Below the pieces are notes generated by a model that was not told the DNA's origin, made no database searches, and was given only the letters and a program-made list of their open reading frames with translations. From Harmothoe impar (Eukaryota; Annelida; Polychaeta; Phyllodocida; Polynoidae), in the NCBI GenBank assembly GCA_947462335.1, contig OX381705.1, forward strand, positions 38,743,770 through 38,807,769: 64,000 bases of DNA, written 5' to 3'. Position 1 is the stretch's first letter, and each line of letters begins with the position of its first letter. Position numbers and translations under genes: made by a program. Below are positions 10,258 through 18,852 of the stretch, piece after piece.

Positions 10258-10590
10258 TCATATACGGAGAATGCTCTTTATAAGCGGTAAGGCCATCCCT
10301 ATGAGAGCCCGAATGAGGAAACCTCCCTCTTGTACCAAGACGCGTCTCTTTTTTTTGATGGGCGTAGATTTTTTGCCGACCTCCCTCAACACGTCAGCCG
10401 ATTCTCGAAGCTTGTCCAGTTGTTTGTCGCTGAGCGGGATGTTCCCTACGAGTAAATTGTGACAGATCTCACTCAACGCTGCGATCAGATCGTCGCTTCC
10501 AGAGTCTATTAGATGCGAGCAGTCCTTTGGCGAGCACTTAGCTAAGTGCTTGAGAGTACCAAAGTGTCTTTCGAGTAGATGAGAAGACAT
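10258..10590 (-). CDS. Small Polinton-linked basic/hydrophobic protein
   Basis: 110 codons, ATG at 10590. The helical N-terminal half contains LIAALSEICHNLLVGNIPLS. A basic block (PIKKKRRVLVQEGGF) and a hydrophobic C-terminus (LIRALIGMALPLIKSILRI) follow. The block KKKRRxLVQxGGF followed by a hydrophobic end is a recurrent signature of a small protein encoded next to Polinton ATPases in many invertebrates. A virion or membrane-active role is inferred from the amphipathic end only. It sits 8 bp downstream of the ATPase stop and overlaps the longest form of the next frame by 4 bp. Confidence 0.6.
   Translation of the reverse strand: MSSHLLERHFGTLKHLAKCSPKDCSHLIDSGSDDLIAALSEICHNLLVGNIPLSDKQLDKLRESADVLREVGKKSTPIKKKRRVLVQEGGFLIRALIGMALPLIKSILRI
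10277..10282 (-). promoter_or_regulatory. TATA box inside the small-protein gene
   Basis: CTTATAAAGAG in minus-strand sense, about 97 nt before the ATG at 10180. It supports separate transcription of the 9070-10180 gene. Confidence 0.4.
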
Positions 10591-10598
10591 TTTTGCTA

Positions 10599-11315
10599 CT
10601 ACTTTCTTTTGTTCTTTTTTTTGTCTAGCGGTACGAATACTAGCTGAGAGTGTATGGACGTCAAAGAGGAGCGTATTCTCAGATCGTCAGGTGTTGACTG
10701 CTTGAAGTCCAGAAGGAGGTATGAGTGAGGTCGCTTGAGTTCATGGGTAAATATACTAGAGAGGGCCGCCGCGTTGGAGGGAAACACCTGGCGAGACAGA
10801 CTAGCTATTTGCCCCATGTCGCGCGGGTTCTTGAAAACGATCATGTAGTGAGCGTTCAGACTCATAGTTCGAAAGTCGGGTGATTTCTGAAATAGGTTCT
10901 GAGTGATATATATGACGCTCATGTTCCAGTGATGGGAGTATTTAGTAAAGATGTCGGCTACCACTTGCTGATTGGAACTGCTCATCAGATCGTCCAATAT
11001 CAGTAGAGTGTGTGGTCGTAAAGCGTCTTCTGCTACTTCCACGTCTCCCGCTATAGACTCTTTGCTAGGAAGACCTTCTCTGAATTCCACACCGTACTGA
11101 TTTTGCATTTTTTCAAACAGAGGTTGCCACTCGCCGTAATGGTAAAAAGTCTTTTCCACCGGCGGCGTGACCAAATTGTTCACGTCGCTCAGAAATTGAT
11201 CCACCAAGCGCGATTTTCCACAACCCGACGGACCGCTAATGATACAACTAAAGGGTCCTTGTAGTCGAGCGTCGAAATGAATTTCTGTGAAGAGTTTGCT
11301 TTTACTAGTCGACAT
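10599..11315 (-). CDS. FtsK/HerA-type genome-packaging ATPase
   Basis: 238 codons from the ATG at 11315 (MSTSKSKLF). The frame is open further upstream but only with a GTG. Walker A is GPSGCGKS at residues 28-35, and Walker B is LLILDDL at 104-110. A polar sensor-like motif (VIYITQNLFQ) and an arginine-bearing segment (NPRDMGQIASLSRQ) follow, as in the A32-like packaging ATPases of Polintons and related viruses. The family translocates DNA into capsids. The gene is intact and is the most promoter-proximal recognised gene of the minus-strand block. It has a TATA-like TATCAATAAAAAG at about 11427-11440. Confidence 0.88.
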   Translation of the reverse strand: MSTSKSKLFTEIHFDARLQGPFSCIISGPSGCGKSRLVDQFLSDVNNLVTPPVEKTFYHYGEWQPLFEKMQNQYGVEFREGLPSKESIAGDVEVAEDALRPHTLLILDDLMSSSNQQVVADIFTKYSHHWNMSVIYITQNLFQKSPDFRTMSLNAHYMIVFKNPRDMGQIASLSRQVFPSNAAALSSIFTHELKRPHSYLLLDFKQSTPDDLRIRSSLTSIHSQLVFVPLDKKKNKRK

Positions 11316-11530
11316 TTTTTGGTTTTTTTCAGCACGCGTCAGAGAGTAGTTGTGTGTCTGACTGTCTGCTGTGTTTCTCACTCGAACGGTCGGTAGTGAA
11401 TGGTTGTGGAGAAAAGTCAGCCGACCTTTTTATTGATACCGGCCGGTGTCACAGTAGCGGCGGCAGAAGTGACTTTTTTTTCTTTTTATTTTTGCGATAA
11501 AATTCTATTTTCACTCAATAGTCATAAATG

Positions 11531-11675
11531 TTTGTATCAGACTCCAGAGGAGTCTGATACAAATATTTATTTTTTTTTAAAAAGAAGAGGAGGAGGAGGA
11601 GGAGGAGGGGAGGAGATTAATTTTATTTTATTTTTATTTTTTTTTGATCATTTAGGCAAAGCTCGTCGCTTTGCC
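11531..11675. other. Two perfect hairpins in the Polinton intergenic region
   Basis: The first has 15-bp arms and a 3-nt loop (11531-11563, arm TTTGTATCAGACTCC). The second has 8-bp arms and a 5-nt loop (11655-11675, arm GGCAAAGC). Between them are T-rich tracts and a GAG/GGA run (11582-11617). They lie just upstream of the ATPase gene. Terminator, origin or regulatory roles are all possible. Confidence 0.6.
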
Positions 11676-11852
11676 GCTTTTTTTTCTATTTCTGTGTTGT
11701 GACACGATCGTCCCGAAAAAGCAATAAGGCGTGTGAGCGCGGCGGTGACAAATACATATTGGAGCGTATGGTTTAAAATAGTGCGTCCCTATCTTTTCTT
11801 CAATTCGGCTGCGTTGCAATATGCGGGATAACAAGTGACGACGTCGAAACGT

Positions 11853-12311
11853 TTAGAGACCGTGTTCACGTCGGCCACAACGCGCGCCCACCGAGTGGGA
11901 GCTGCAGTCACTCCCAAGAAACCAAATCGGCTTGTCGAATCGTTTCATAGCGCTTATTCTCACTTTATAAGAGGAGGCAGGGTGAGGAGAGTAGCGGCGC
12001 TCTTTCTTTTCATGAAACGCCCAACGAGTGGGGGCGCTGAGAGCGGCTGTTATGCAATGGTAGAGTAAATACTGTTCTGAGAAGACGGCTCTCGGCCATG
12101 TCGCTACGTTTTCCTTTTCCGCTCTTGTATAACGACGATTTCTTTGGCACTCGGCTTTGCTTTTCTCGAGAATTCGGTACGCTTCAAGAGAAGCGTGAAC
12201 CTCAACCACGTGACGCTCTCTCCTTTGAGATAAAAAAATAGCCGGGCAGTTGAGGAGGGCACTTTGTTCGCGTGTCCGTCTTTTAGAAACTCGCGCCCTC
12301 TGCAGTGCCAT
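11853..12311 (-). CDS. Possible Polinton ORF, unknown
   Basis: 152 codons from an ATG at 12311. The protein is arginine-rich and cysteine-containing, without a recognised domain. A TATA-like TTATAA lies inside at 11964-11969. Much of 11.85-13.6 kb is GC-skewed and repetitive, so this may be chance. Confidence 0.2.
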   Translation of the reverse strand: MALQRARVSKRRTREQSALLNCPAIFLSQRRERHVVEVHASLEAYRILEKSKAECQRNRRYTRAEKENVATWPRAVFSEQYLLYHCITAALSAPTRWAFHEKKERRYSPHPASSYKVRISAMKRFDKPIWFLGSDCSSHSVGARCGRREHGL

Positions 12312-13060
12312 ATTTCTTTCCTCCGAAACAAAAAAGACTGAGTGAAAATAAAAAATTTAAAAAACAAAAAGCTCAAAGAAAAAAAATAAGCAATAAGCAG
12401 ACTCAGCTCGAAATTCCCTGCTGGCGTGATGGCGGTGACGGTAGGGGCGGCCGGGTGACTGCAGGCGGTGGCGGCGGTCGGCTGGCCGGCGGTGGCGGTG
12501 TCGGCGGCGATGGTAGAAGGGGGTGTGGAAAGAGAGATGCATCTCAGTCTTTTATAGGAGCGGCGAGAGTTCGACTTAGTCTGACATTTTCAGCTGTCGC
12601 ATGCTGACCTGCTGCTATCATAAGAGAAACAAAAGCCCTAATCACGCTTTTCAGCTGGATCCTTCCACCCACCAGACATGGATCCAGATGGGAGGGTGGT
12701 TTAAAATTAATCCGTGTACCGACTGTCATACAATAATGTAATTAGTTGAACGCGTGTTACCTGTATAAAGGATTAGCAGGTCATGGGCTTAGAGTGTGTA
12801 TAGAAAAACAACTACAGGTAGTGTGAACAAAGCGACCCCCTCCCTTTCTGTCACTCTGTCTGTGACTAGAGGGCGCGCGTGTGGTAAGCGGCTTAAATCT
12901 AAAGAAAAAAAATCACCCTCTCCTGTCGTCAGCAGTCAGCTGGCCGGCGGCTGGAAAATGCGATTAGAGGGATGATGAGCGCGTAGTAAGCGACTTAAGG
13001 CTAATCTAAAGACCTGCCGTGAGTGGGCAGCTGGCCGGCGGCTTGAAAAAAGGGGGGAGT
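12312..13060. other. Polinton right arm without recognised gene
   Basis: GGC-rich low complexity at 12425-12530. CAGCTGGCCGGCGGC occurs around 12947 and 13028, and related CGGCTGGCCGGCGG lies near 12478. An imperfect inverted repeat around GGATCC lies at 12656-12690. No polymerase, helicase or protein-primer gene is visible on either strand. Confidence 0.5.
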
Positions 13061-13065
13061 AAGGG

Positions 13066-13073
13066 TATATAAG
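13066..13073 (+). promoter_or_regulatory. TATA box, plus strand
   Basis: GGGTATATAAGGGG, followed about 25-30 bp later by the CATC/CTACTA microsatellite. It suggests a rightward transcript opposite to the virion-type genes. Confidence 0.5.
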
Positions 13074-13078
13074 GGGGA

Positions 13079-13115
13079 GTGAAACCGTATTCGTCATCGT
13101 CAATCATCATTCACT

Positions 13116-13167
<52 letters not shown>

Positions 13168-13579
13168 CACCACGCCTGATGCTGATGCGGCTGCCGATGT
13201 CGCCGCTGATGACGCTGCTAGTGTACGCTCTGCCGCCCTTGCTACTGTCGCTGCTGCTGTTGTTGCTAATGCTTACGCTACTGCTGCTGCCGCTGCTGCT
13301 GCTGCTGCTACCGCTGCTGCTGCTGCTGCTACCGCTGCTGCCGAGGCTGCTGCCGCTGCTGCTGATGCTGCTGCTGATGCTGCTAATGCTGCTGATGCTA
13401 GTAGTCTCGTTGACAAAGAATCGTCATTTGTCACTCTTAAACCTCCAGTTGAACGCGCGACGGGTAGTAGGGCTACCAACGCGACGGCCGGATGGTGCAA
13501 ATGGTGTTGTCGCTTCTGCTCGTGCTCTTGCTTTTCTTCCGGCCCTACCTGCTGCTGCTACAGTATAATAGTGTTATAG
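13079..13579 (+). repeat. Trinucleotide-expanded tract (CTA, CAC, GCT repeats) with open frames
   Basis: (CTA)n at 13118-13157, (CCA)n to 13170, then an irregular GCT/GAT array to about 13405. Both the alanine frame (13079-13579, no internal ATG) and the leucine frame (ATG at 13179, 129 codons) are open simply because the repeat is. The sequence from 13406 to 13560 is less repetitive and could be the remnant of a rightward gene behind the TATA box at 13066. Confidence 0.6.
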
Positions 13580-13663
13580 TGTTTGAATGAGAACGCGCGT
13601 ACTTACACATAGACACTGTAACAGATGTGCTTTTTGAAAATATAATTTTAGCATAACATGGAA

Positions 13664-14100
13664 CTTGTTGTGTTTATTTTCTATATATAAGTTACATAAC
13701 TTTTTTGTTTGTTTGTTTACAAACAGTCACGTGTCACGTGGTGTTGTTAACAAACAAGAGAGCCACGTGGTGTTGTTTACAAACAAACCCTAAGTAGGTC
13801 ACGTTACCCTAGTTACCAGAATGCAGGCTTCTGATTGGCTGAGCCTAAGTAGGTCATGTGACGTAAGTAGGTCACGTTACCATGGTTACCAGAATGCCGG
13901 CCTCTGATTGGCTGAGAGCTTCTAAGTAGGTCAGTAGGTCACCCAGAATGCTGGCTTCTGATTGGCTGAGAGTCCTAAGTAGGTCACGTTACCATGGCAA
14001 CGGGTCACGTGACCAAATGGCGGCCTCTGATTGGCTGCATATCGAGTGAGTAATAAACAGTACTTAAGCATAGTCCCATTCCGATACATACTATACTACT
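13664..14100 (-). repeat. Polinton right terminal inverted repeat
   Basis: Inverted partner of 3843-4276, with the same internal array of CCAAT, CACGTG and CTAAGTAGGTC words. It ends at 14100 against the target duplication AGTGAC (14101-14106). Confidence 0.9.
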
Positions 14101-14880
14101 AGTGACTCTGGGGACCCCTTCAGCAGCTCTGGGGACCCTCCATGTGGTTTTTACGGCCCTCCCAGCGGCCCTGGGGACCCTCCTAGCATCCTGGGGACCC
14201 CCCTTCAGCGGCTCTGGGGACCTCTTCAGCGGCTCTGGGGACCTCTTCAGCAGCTCTGGGGACCCTTTGAATAGCTCTTGGGACCCATTCAGCGGCTATT
14301 GGCACCCTCCAAGCGGCTCTTGGGACCCTCCAAACAGCCCTGGGGATCCTCCCAGAGGCTTTTGGGGCCTTTCCAGTTGCTCTGGGGACCCCTTTACTGA
14401 CTCTGGGGACCCTTCAGCTGCTTTGGAAACCCTGCAAGTGGCTCAGAGGACCCTCTCACCGGCTCTGTGGACCCTTCCAGTAGCTCTGGGGACCCCTTCA
14501 GTTGCTCTAGGGACGCCTTCATTGACACTGGCGACCCCTTTAGTGACTCTGTAGACCCCTTCAGTGACTGGGCATCCCTTCAGCGACTTGGTGGACCCTT
14601 CCAGATGCTCTGGGGACCCTTCCAGATGCTTTAGGATTCCTTCAGTGACTCTGGGGTCCCCTTTACTGACTCAGAGGACCCCTTCAGCTCCTCTGGGGAC
14701 CCTACAAGCGGCTCTGGGGACCTTCCCAGTGGCTGTGTCGCGGCTCAGGGGATCCCTTCCAGTGGCTCTAGGGACCCATCTGGTGGCTCCAGGAGGAACT
14801 CTGCAGACTATGGTGGCACCTCAGGTTGCTGTGGGTGCATCCTTGCTCATTGCGTGAACACCTCTCCTGACTCTATGACC
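14101..14880 (+). repeat. 21-bp minisatellite, right part
   Basis: Continuation of the array left of 3843, with about 35 degenerate units such as AGCGGCTCTGGGGACCTCTTC. It starts with the duplicated target AGTGAC. From 14880 to 15436 I see only two or three weak copies of a GATGACTAGATCTTCC-type word (14995-15080). Confidence 0.85.
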
Positions 14881-15436
14881 ACCTCTGGTCCTGGAAAGAC
14901 CCATTCTGGCTCTGGGTACGCATACCTTGGCATTAGTTAATTCCCACTAGCTCTGAAAACCTCTTTGCTGGTACCAGGTTCTCCCCCCCCCCCCCAGTGA
15001 TGACTAGATCTTCCCCTATACCAAGGATGACTAAATCATCTTCCACTGTACCAGGAATGACTAGCTCATCTTCCCCTATACCCCCAGGGAGGTGTCTTAG
15101 CTTATTTTCACCGGGATGTGTGTTCCCCCTGTGTTAGTGGGGACCTTCATGATGGGGCATGAAGGAGTAGAATAACTTCATCGGGAGCCTTCCATAATAC
15201 CAATGAGCATACCGGATTCGTAAAAGGCGTGAAAACTTGAGGGGTCTTCTTGCTTGTGGTCTGGCATGGGATCCCTCCTCAGTGAACCATGTCTGAGATA
15301 TCAAAGGCCGTGGTTTGTCTGGCCCTGCCTACTATGGTACTAGCCCAGGTAGCTAAGACCAGGCAACACTTGCTATCCTTCGAAAAGAGTAGGGGACGTG
15401 CCCCGGTAGTGGTTTTCTCCCTCACCTCACAGATGC

Positions 15437-15576
15437 CCCAGTAAACAAATAACGTTATACACCATTTCATAACGTTATATGTCAAAGTTTTTCTAAGGCT
15501 CTTTAGTATGACATAACGTTATGTAAAGTTTAAAACGTTATCTTGCAGTAAAATAACATTTTTTTGTTAGCTTGGG
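15437..15576. mobile_element. CCCAG-family MITE, 140 bp
   Basis: Begins CCCAGTAAACAAATAACG and ends TTTTTGTTAGCTTGGG. The imperfect terminal inverted repeats enclose several copies of the palindromic word ATAACGTTAT. It is closely related to 23642-23792. Confidence 0.55.
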
Positions 15577-15797
15577 CGGTCATTCATTTCATAGATTCGA
15601 TCATCCATAGATGCGGTCACTGCTGTATTGGGCAAGCAGCATTAATACCTGTCCTACCACTGCAAGGGGTCCACCAAGCTATTTGTGGATGACTCCTTGC
15701 CAACTTGAGATGTCCTGTGAGGTACTTGATGTACGTCTGGACGTTAAACAAATCAATCAATCAATCAATCTATGCCTTGAACGCGCCTGATACACGC

Positions 15798-16229
15798 TCA
15801 TGCAAAGCCATAACCTGAGCTCTGGCTTCTCCACCACCGATGTTGTGCATGGTGGTCATGTGGCTGATCAGACGGCCACGTCGGGGATGTAGATGGGCCC
15901 GAACAGGTGGTGGTACCTGCGCGGTCCGGATCACACTGGTAGACCCCATAGTGATGTGAGTGATTGTCCACAAAGTGTCGAAGGTACCTTTCCCTGGTAG
16001 GGTACTGCACATTCTTATCCAGAGTAGATTGGCACTTCTGGAAAGGACACTCTAGCTGGTCTCTACTCCACTGCTTAGTGGCCCACCGGATCTTGGCTTT
16101 TTGATCCTTAGAATAATAGCTGTCTGGAAAATATTCTATCCCATCCAGCCATACCTTATAAAAGGTACTTTCCAGAGGTTCACGTGCTGTTAGTCGGCAC
16201 CAATCCTCATCATCTGACATGTCATTCAA
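15798..16229 (-). pseudogene. Degraded gypsy-family accessory ORF (CCHH-like segment)
   Basis: Starts MNDMSDDEDWCRLTAREPLE and matches, at diverged sequence, the accessory protein found three times at 43.7-45.8 kb. Shared motifs are SDDEDWC, DQKAKIRWAT, LECPFQKCQS and an HxxHH region near YQCDP. A frameshift follows the GTTTCSG motif, after which the other frame (15770-16012) carries the continuation. It is part of an older, internally deleted copy of the Ty3/gypsy element spread over 15.8-23.06 kb. A TGA-type break seen in one copy at 45.8 kb is not present here. Confidence 0.7.
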
Positions 16230-16565
16230 GTTTTAGAAAAAAGATGTTTTTTCAAATCACTTTTTTTCTAGAAAAGTTGCTGTCAACTGTCAAGTTGACA
16301 CTTGACAGCAACTATTTTGGAAAAGAAAGTAACCTGTTTTACTTTAACAAAAGGGTTAAAAAAATGAAATGCCCAAAGTCCTGTTTTTTTCTGTAAAAGT
16401 TGCTGTCAACTGTCAAGTTGACAGTTGACAGCAACTTTTCTAGAAAAAAATGCGATTTGAAATGTAGCGGGCATGTATCGCTCGGGGCAGCCCGTGCGTG
16501 CGTGGAGAGCGCATTGCCCGCCTGTGGTAGCTCAAGTACCGTAGCAGAGCAGTGAGAAGCAGCTG

Positions 16566-16634
16566 GCCCTGTGGTGCAGCGGTAGCATTCTCAACTCCGG
16601 AGCGGAGGGACCGGGGTTCGACTCCCCGTGGGGC
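16566..16634 (+). ncRNA. tRNA-like sequence in TRIM left LTR
   Basis: An acceptor-like pairing of GCCCTG with TGGGGC (including wobble pairs), a 3-bp D stem (TGC/GCA around AGCGGTA), a weak 3-bp anticodon stem and a perfect 5-bp T stem (CGGGG/CCCCG) around TTCGACT. The A-box is TGGTGCAGCGGT and the B-box GGTTCGACTCC, both good Pol III promoter matches. The expected T before the anticodon is A, so it is tRNA-like and not a normal tRNA gene. Confidence 0.75.
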
Positions 16635-17022
16635 TCGACGTTTTCACTGACCTGTTACACTGTTGCCGGTGACCAGGATTCAAAACCTGGGTTGTGGTGC
16701 TTGAGCATGTTCAGCTTCTGCTAGGAGGTCCGGGTGACCTCCATTGACCTGGCAGAAGTCTGAGCGGTTTCAGCTTGTGCTATGTGTGCGTCCAAAGACA
16801 CATGTTCAGGGCAGGTGACTTGCTTCGCCGGCTAATTCTAAGTAAGGGATTAGCTTTGATCACAGATTGCTGAGTAACATGTCTGTCCGAGGACCTAGCA
16901 AAAGTCTGAAGGGGAGTAATGTAGCGGGCACGTATCGCTCGGGGCAGCCCGAGCGTGCGTGGAGAGCGCATTGCCCGCCTGTGGTAGCTCAAGTACCGTA
17001 GCAGAGCAGTGAGAAGCAGCTG

Positions 17023-17091
17023 GCCCTGTGGTGCAGCGGTAGCATTCTCAACTCCGGAGCGGAGGGACCGGGGTTCGACTCCCCGTGGGGC
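17023..17091 (+). ncRNA. tRNA-like sequence in TRIM right LTR
   Basis: Identical to the copy at 16566-16634, offset by exactly 457 bp. It carries the same A-box, B-box and T arm. Confidence 0.75.
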
Positions 17092-17319
17092 TCGACGTTT
17101 TCACTGACCTGTTACAGAAAAAACATCTTTTTTCAAAACCTTGGTGTCAACTGTCAACTGGACAGTTGACAGCATGTTTTCTTGAAAAAAAGTGATTTGA
17201 AAAAACATCTTTTTTTTAAAAACATGGTGTCAAGTGTCAAATTGACAGTTGACAGCAACTTTTCCAGAAAAAAAGTGATTTGAAAAAACATCTTTTATCA
17301 AAAAAACGTTTTTTACTAA

Positions 17320-17678
17320 GGCCACTCAAAAAAAAAAAGTTGTTTCTCATCCCCGCGCGCATCATAAAAATCATGATTTGGGGAAAACTTTTTTTTTTTT
17401 TTTTACATTTTTGATGAAAAATATGTTAAAATTGCCAAAATATTGGCAAATTTGGTATCAAATTAAAGCTAATGCGGTCAGCAATGCAATTAGCTAGGTG
17501 TAACTTGCATTCTTACAACTTTTGCTGATCAATAAACTCCAAATTACTAAAATTTGAAAATTGATCGCGAAATGTCCAAATTGCCCTGAGTAAAAAAAAA
17601 AAAAATTTAAATAAAAAACGCCCTCGTCATATTTTTCATTGCTTGGTGCTGAGAAACAATTTTTTTTTTTGAGTGGCC
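17320..17678. mobile_element. PIF/Harbinger-type MITE, 359 bp
   Basis: Inverted repeats of about 33 bp, beginning GGCCACTCAAAAAAAA and closing TTTGAGTGGCC, are flanked by TAA on both sides (17317-17319 and 17679-17681). A 3-bp TAA duplication fits Harbinger. It is A/T-rich and non-coding. Confidence 0.75.
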
Positions 17679-17725
17679 TAAATCACTTTTTTTTTCAAAA
17701 TCACTTTTTTATGGCCCTCCTGGGC

Positions 17726-18199
17726 CACTGTATCATACAGGCTCTCCCTACTGATGATCAGCTTGTCTGGCTTATCCTCAGGACCGATCATAGCCTCCGG
17801 GTCTATGTTCGGATTACCAAACTCTTTTGAAGTATTGGTCTTCATCAGCAGCTATTTCAGCGCTAACTCCCGATCCCGTTTTTGGATCTCACTCTCTGGA
17901 TCAACACTCTGGGTGTTACTGGGCATGGATACATCCATGTCCACATCTTCTTCCATGAGAAGATTATCCTCTGCGGGTCGCACAGGGCTGGCTACTCCAG
18001 CACTGCTGTGTGCAGAGGCACCGGCCATCATGGATGGCCGGTTGCCCTCGCCCAACTCGACATGGCGACTCGCCATAGCGGAGTTAGGCTCCCTTGCTTC
18101 TGCAGAATAAGGGTTACCAATGCTATAGGTCTTATCAGGTCCGGGAAATGAAGGGAAACCCTCCCCAGAGCCGTTCTTTACACCAGGGTTAATTATAAT
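17726..18199 (-). pseudogene. Degraded gypsy accessory ORF, N-terminal part
   Basis: The frame contains MASRHVELGEGNRPSMMAG and GVASPVRPAEDNLLMEEDVD, then an acidic run ending RDRELALK. These correspond to the start of the accessory ORF at 47.0-47.3 kb (ARQVKLGEGDRPRKMADL, then EEDRLLALKLEEEE). It belongs to the same old gypsy copy as 15798-16229, separated from it by the palindrome array, TRIM and MITE. Confidence 0.65.
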
Positions 18200-18532
18200 T
18201 TTCACAACGCAGGTAGGTGTGAAAACACTGCAGGGCTAGAATTAGCAACGGTTTTGCTTGTAGCATAAACACTACAGGGCTAGAATTAGCAACGGTTTTC
18301 CTTTAACCCATTTGCTGCATTTTCTATCAATTTGCTGTTAAATGTACATATCCCATAAGATAGATTAGTGTATTCTCTTGAATCGTACATGGGGAATAGT
18401 GAATCATACATGGGATTGCCATGAAATCACATATGAATAAGCTTTTTCTATAGACTTTCCCTCTGTGTTCCTCCACTTCACCCAGTAGGCAGTGAGCCCT
18501 GCAGTGTTTTCACACCTACCTGCGTTGTGAAA
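18200..18532. mobile_element. MITE with 38-bp terminal inverted repeats, 333 bp
   Basis: Left end TTTCACAACGCAGGTAGG, right end the reverse complement. The arms match through GTGTGAAAACACTGCAGGGC. It lies between the pol tail and accessory ORF of the old gypsy copy. Target duplication not resolved. Confidence 0.65.
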
Positions 18533-18788
18533 TGAGAGGGCTGCGTCAGATGCAACCAGGGGGCATTGTTTTAGACCCAGCTCCCAAAGGTGGCTTCTCA
18601 AGGATCGGGTCAGCCTTACCCTTTCCCCTCCGCCTTTGTTTGCTTTTAGCTAGCAAGACTTTCTTCTTCTGCACCTTCGGATCACATAATCCCAATTTCC
18701 TTGAACGTCCTGGTTCTCTTTTTGGGATTACCTGACCCCCTCTCTTCTCTTCTGCCTTCTGGAGTAGCTCCCCTACTCCTAAACCATG
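18533..18788 (-). pseudogene. Degraded gypsy pol C-terminal tail
   Basis: Encodes GLGVGELLQKAEEKRGGQVI followed by a basic PKREPGRSRKLG segment, matching the end of the intact pol at 49.0-49.3 kb (GLGVDELLQKEENRKMDQV). It is cut by the LINE at about 18788. The rest of the tail resumes at 22203. Confidence 0.7.
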
Positions 18789-18852
18789 TAACATTGTAAG
18801 ATTGTAAGATTTGTAAGATTTGTAAGATTTTTTATTCAAACAAAGTCACGGT

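Larger units (their letters stand above)
3843..14100 (-). mobile_element. Polinton/Maverick-type element lacking a recognisable DNA polymerase, 10,258 bp
   Basis: Complete insertion. The terminal inverted repeats are about 435 bp and begin AGTAGTATAGTATGTATCGG, and a perfect 6-bp target duplication, AGTGAC, lies at 3837-3842 and 14101-14106. AG-initial termini and a 6-bp duplication are hallmarks of Polintons. Seen inside, on the minus strand: an integrase with chromodomain, a packaging ATPase, an adenain-like protease, a capsid-type protein of the F54H12.2 family, a second capsid-type protein and several small basic proteins. Standard Polintons are 15-20 kb and encode a protein-primed family-B polymerase. 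None of the open frames here shows polymerase or exonuclease motifs. The right 2.8 kb (11.32-13.66 kb upstream of the ATPase) has no recognised gene. Several genes carry frameshifts or a stop, so this copy is unlikely to be functional. Confidence 0.9.
16463..17116 (+). mobile_element. TRIM-type LTR element with tRNA-like sequence in its LTRs, copy 1
   Basis: Two 197-bp direct repeats, 16463-16659 and 16920-17116, start TGTAGCGGGC, end CTGTTACA and differ at only two positions. They enclose 260 bp without ORFs. A 4-bp target duplication, GAAA, flanks the element. Directly after the left LTR a primer-binding site resembles TGGTGCCGTGACCAGGAT (here TGTTGCCGGTGACCAGGAT). A purine-rich stretch, AAAAGTCTGAAGGGGAGTAA, precedes the right LTR. 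Each LTR carries a 69-nt tRNA-like unit (16566-16634 and 17023-17091) with A-box and B-box. It has no gag or pol, so it must be mobilised in trans. The near-identical LTRs indicate recent insertion. Confidence 0.85.
16240..17310. repeat. Array of TGTCAACTG palindromes flanking the TRIM element
   Basis: Four units (around 16270-16310, 16398-16440, 17145-17178 and 17227-17262) contain the near-perfect palindrome TGTCAACTGTCAAGTTGACA and variants. They are joined by A/T-rich arms of the type AAAAAACATCTTTTTTCAAA and TTTTCTAGAAAAA. The TRIM copy splits the array between units two and three. Confidence 0.75.

Noticed and set aside
13079..13579. 166-codon alanine-rich protein gene
   Set aside because: Open only because of trinucleotide repeats; no ATG in that frame. 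Kept as a repeat with a low-priority finding.
16566..17091. Two functional tRNA genes
   Set aside because: Only three anticodon stem pairs, no T before the anticodon, and identical position in both LTRs; they are tRNA-like parts of the TRIM.
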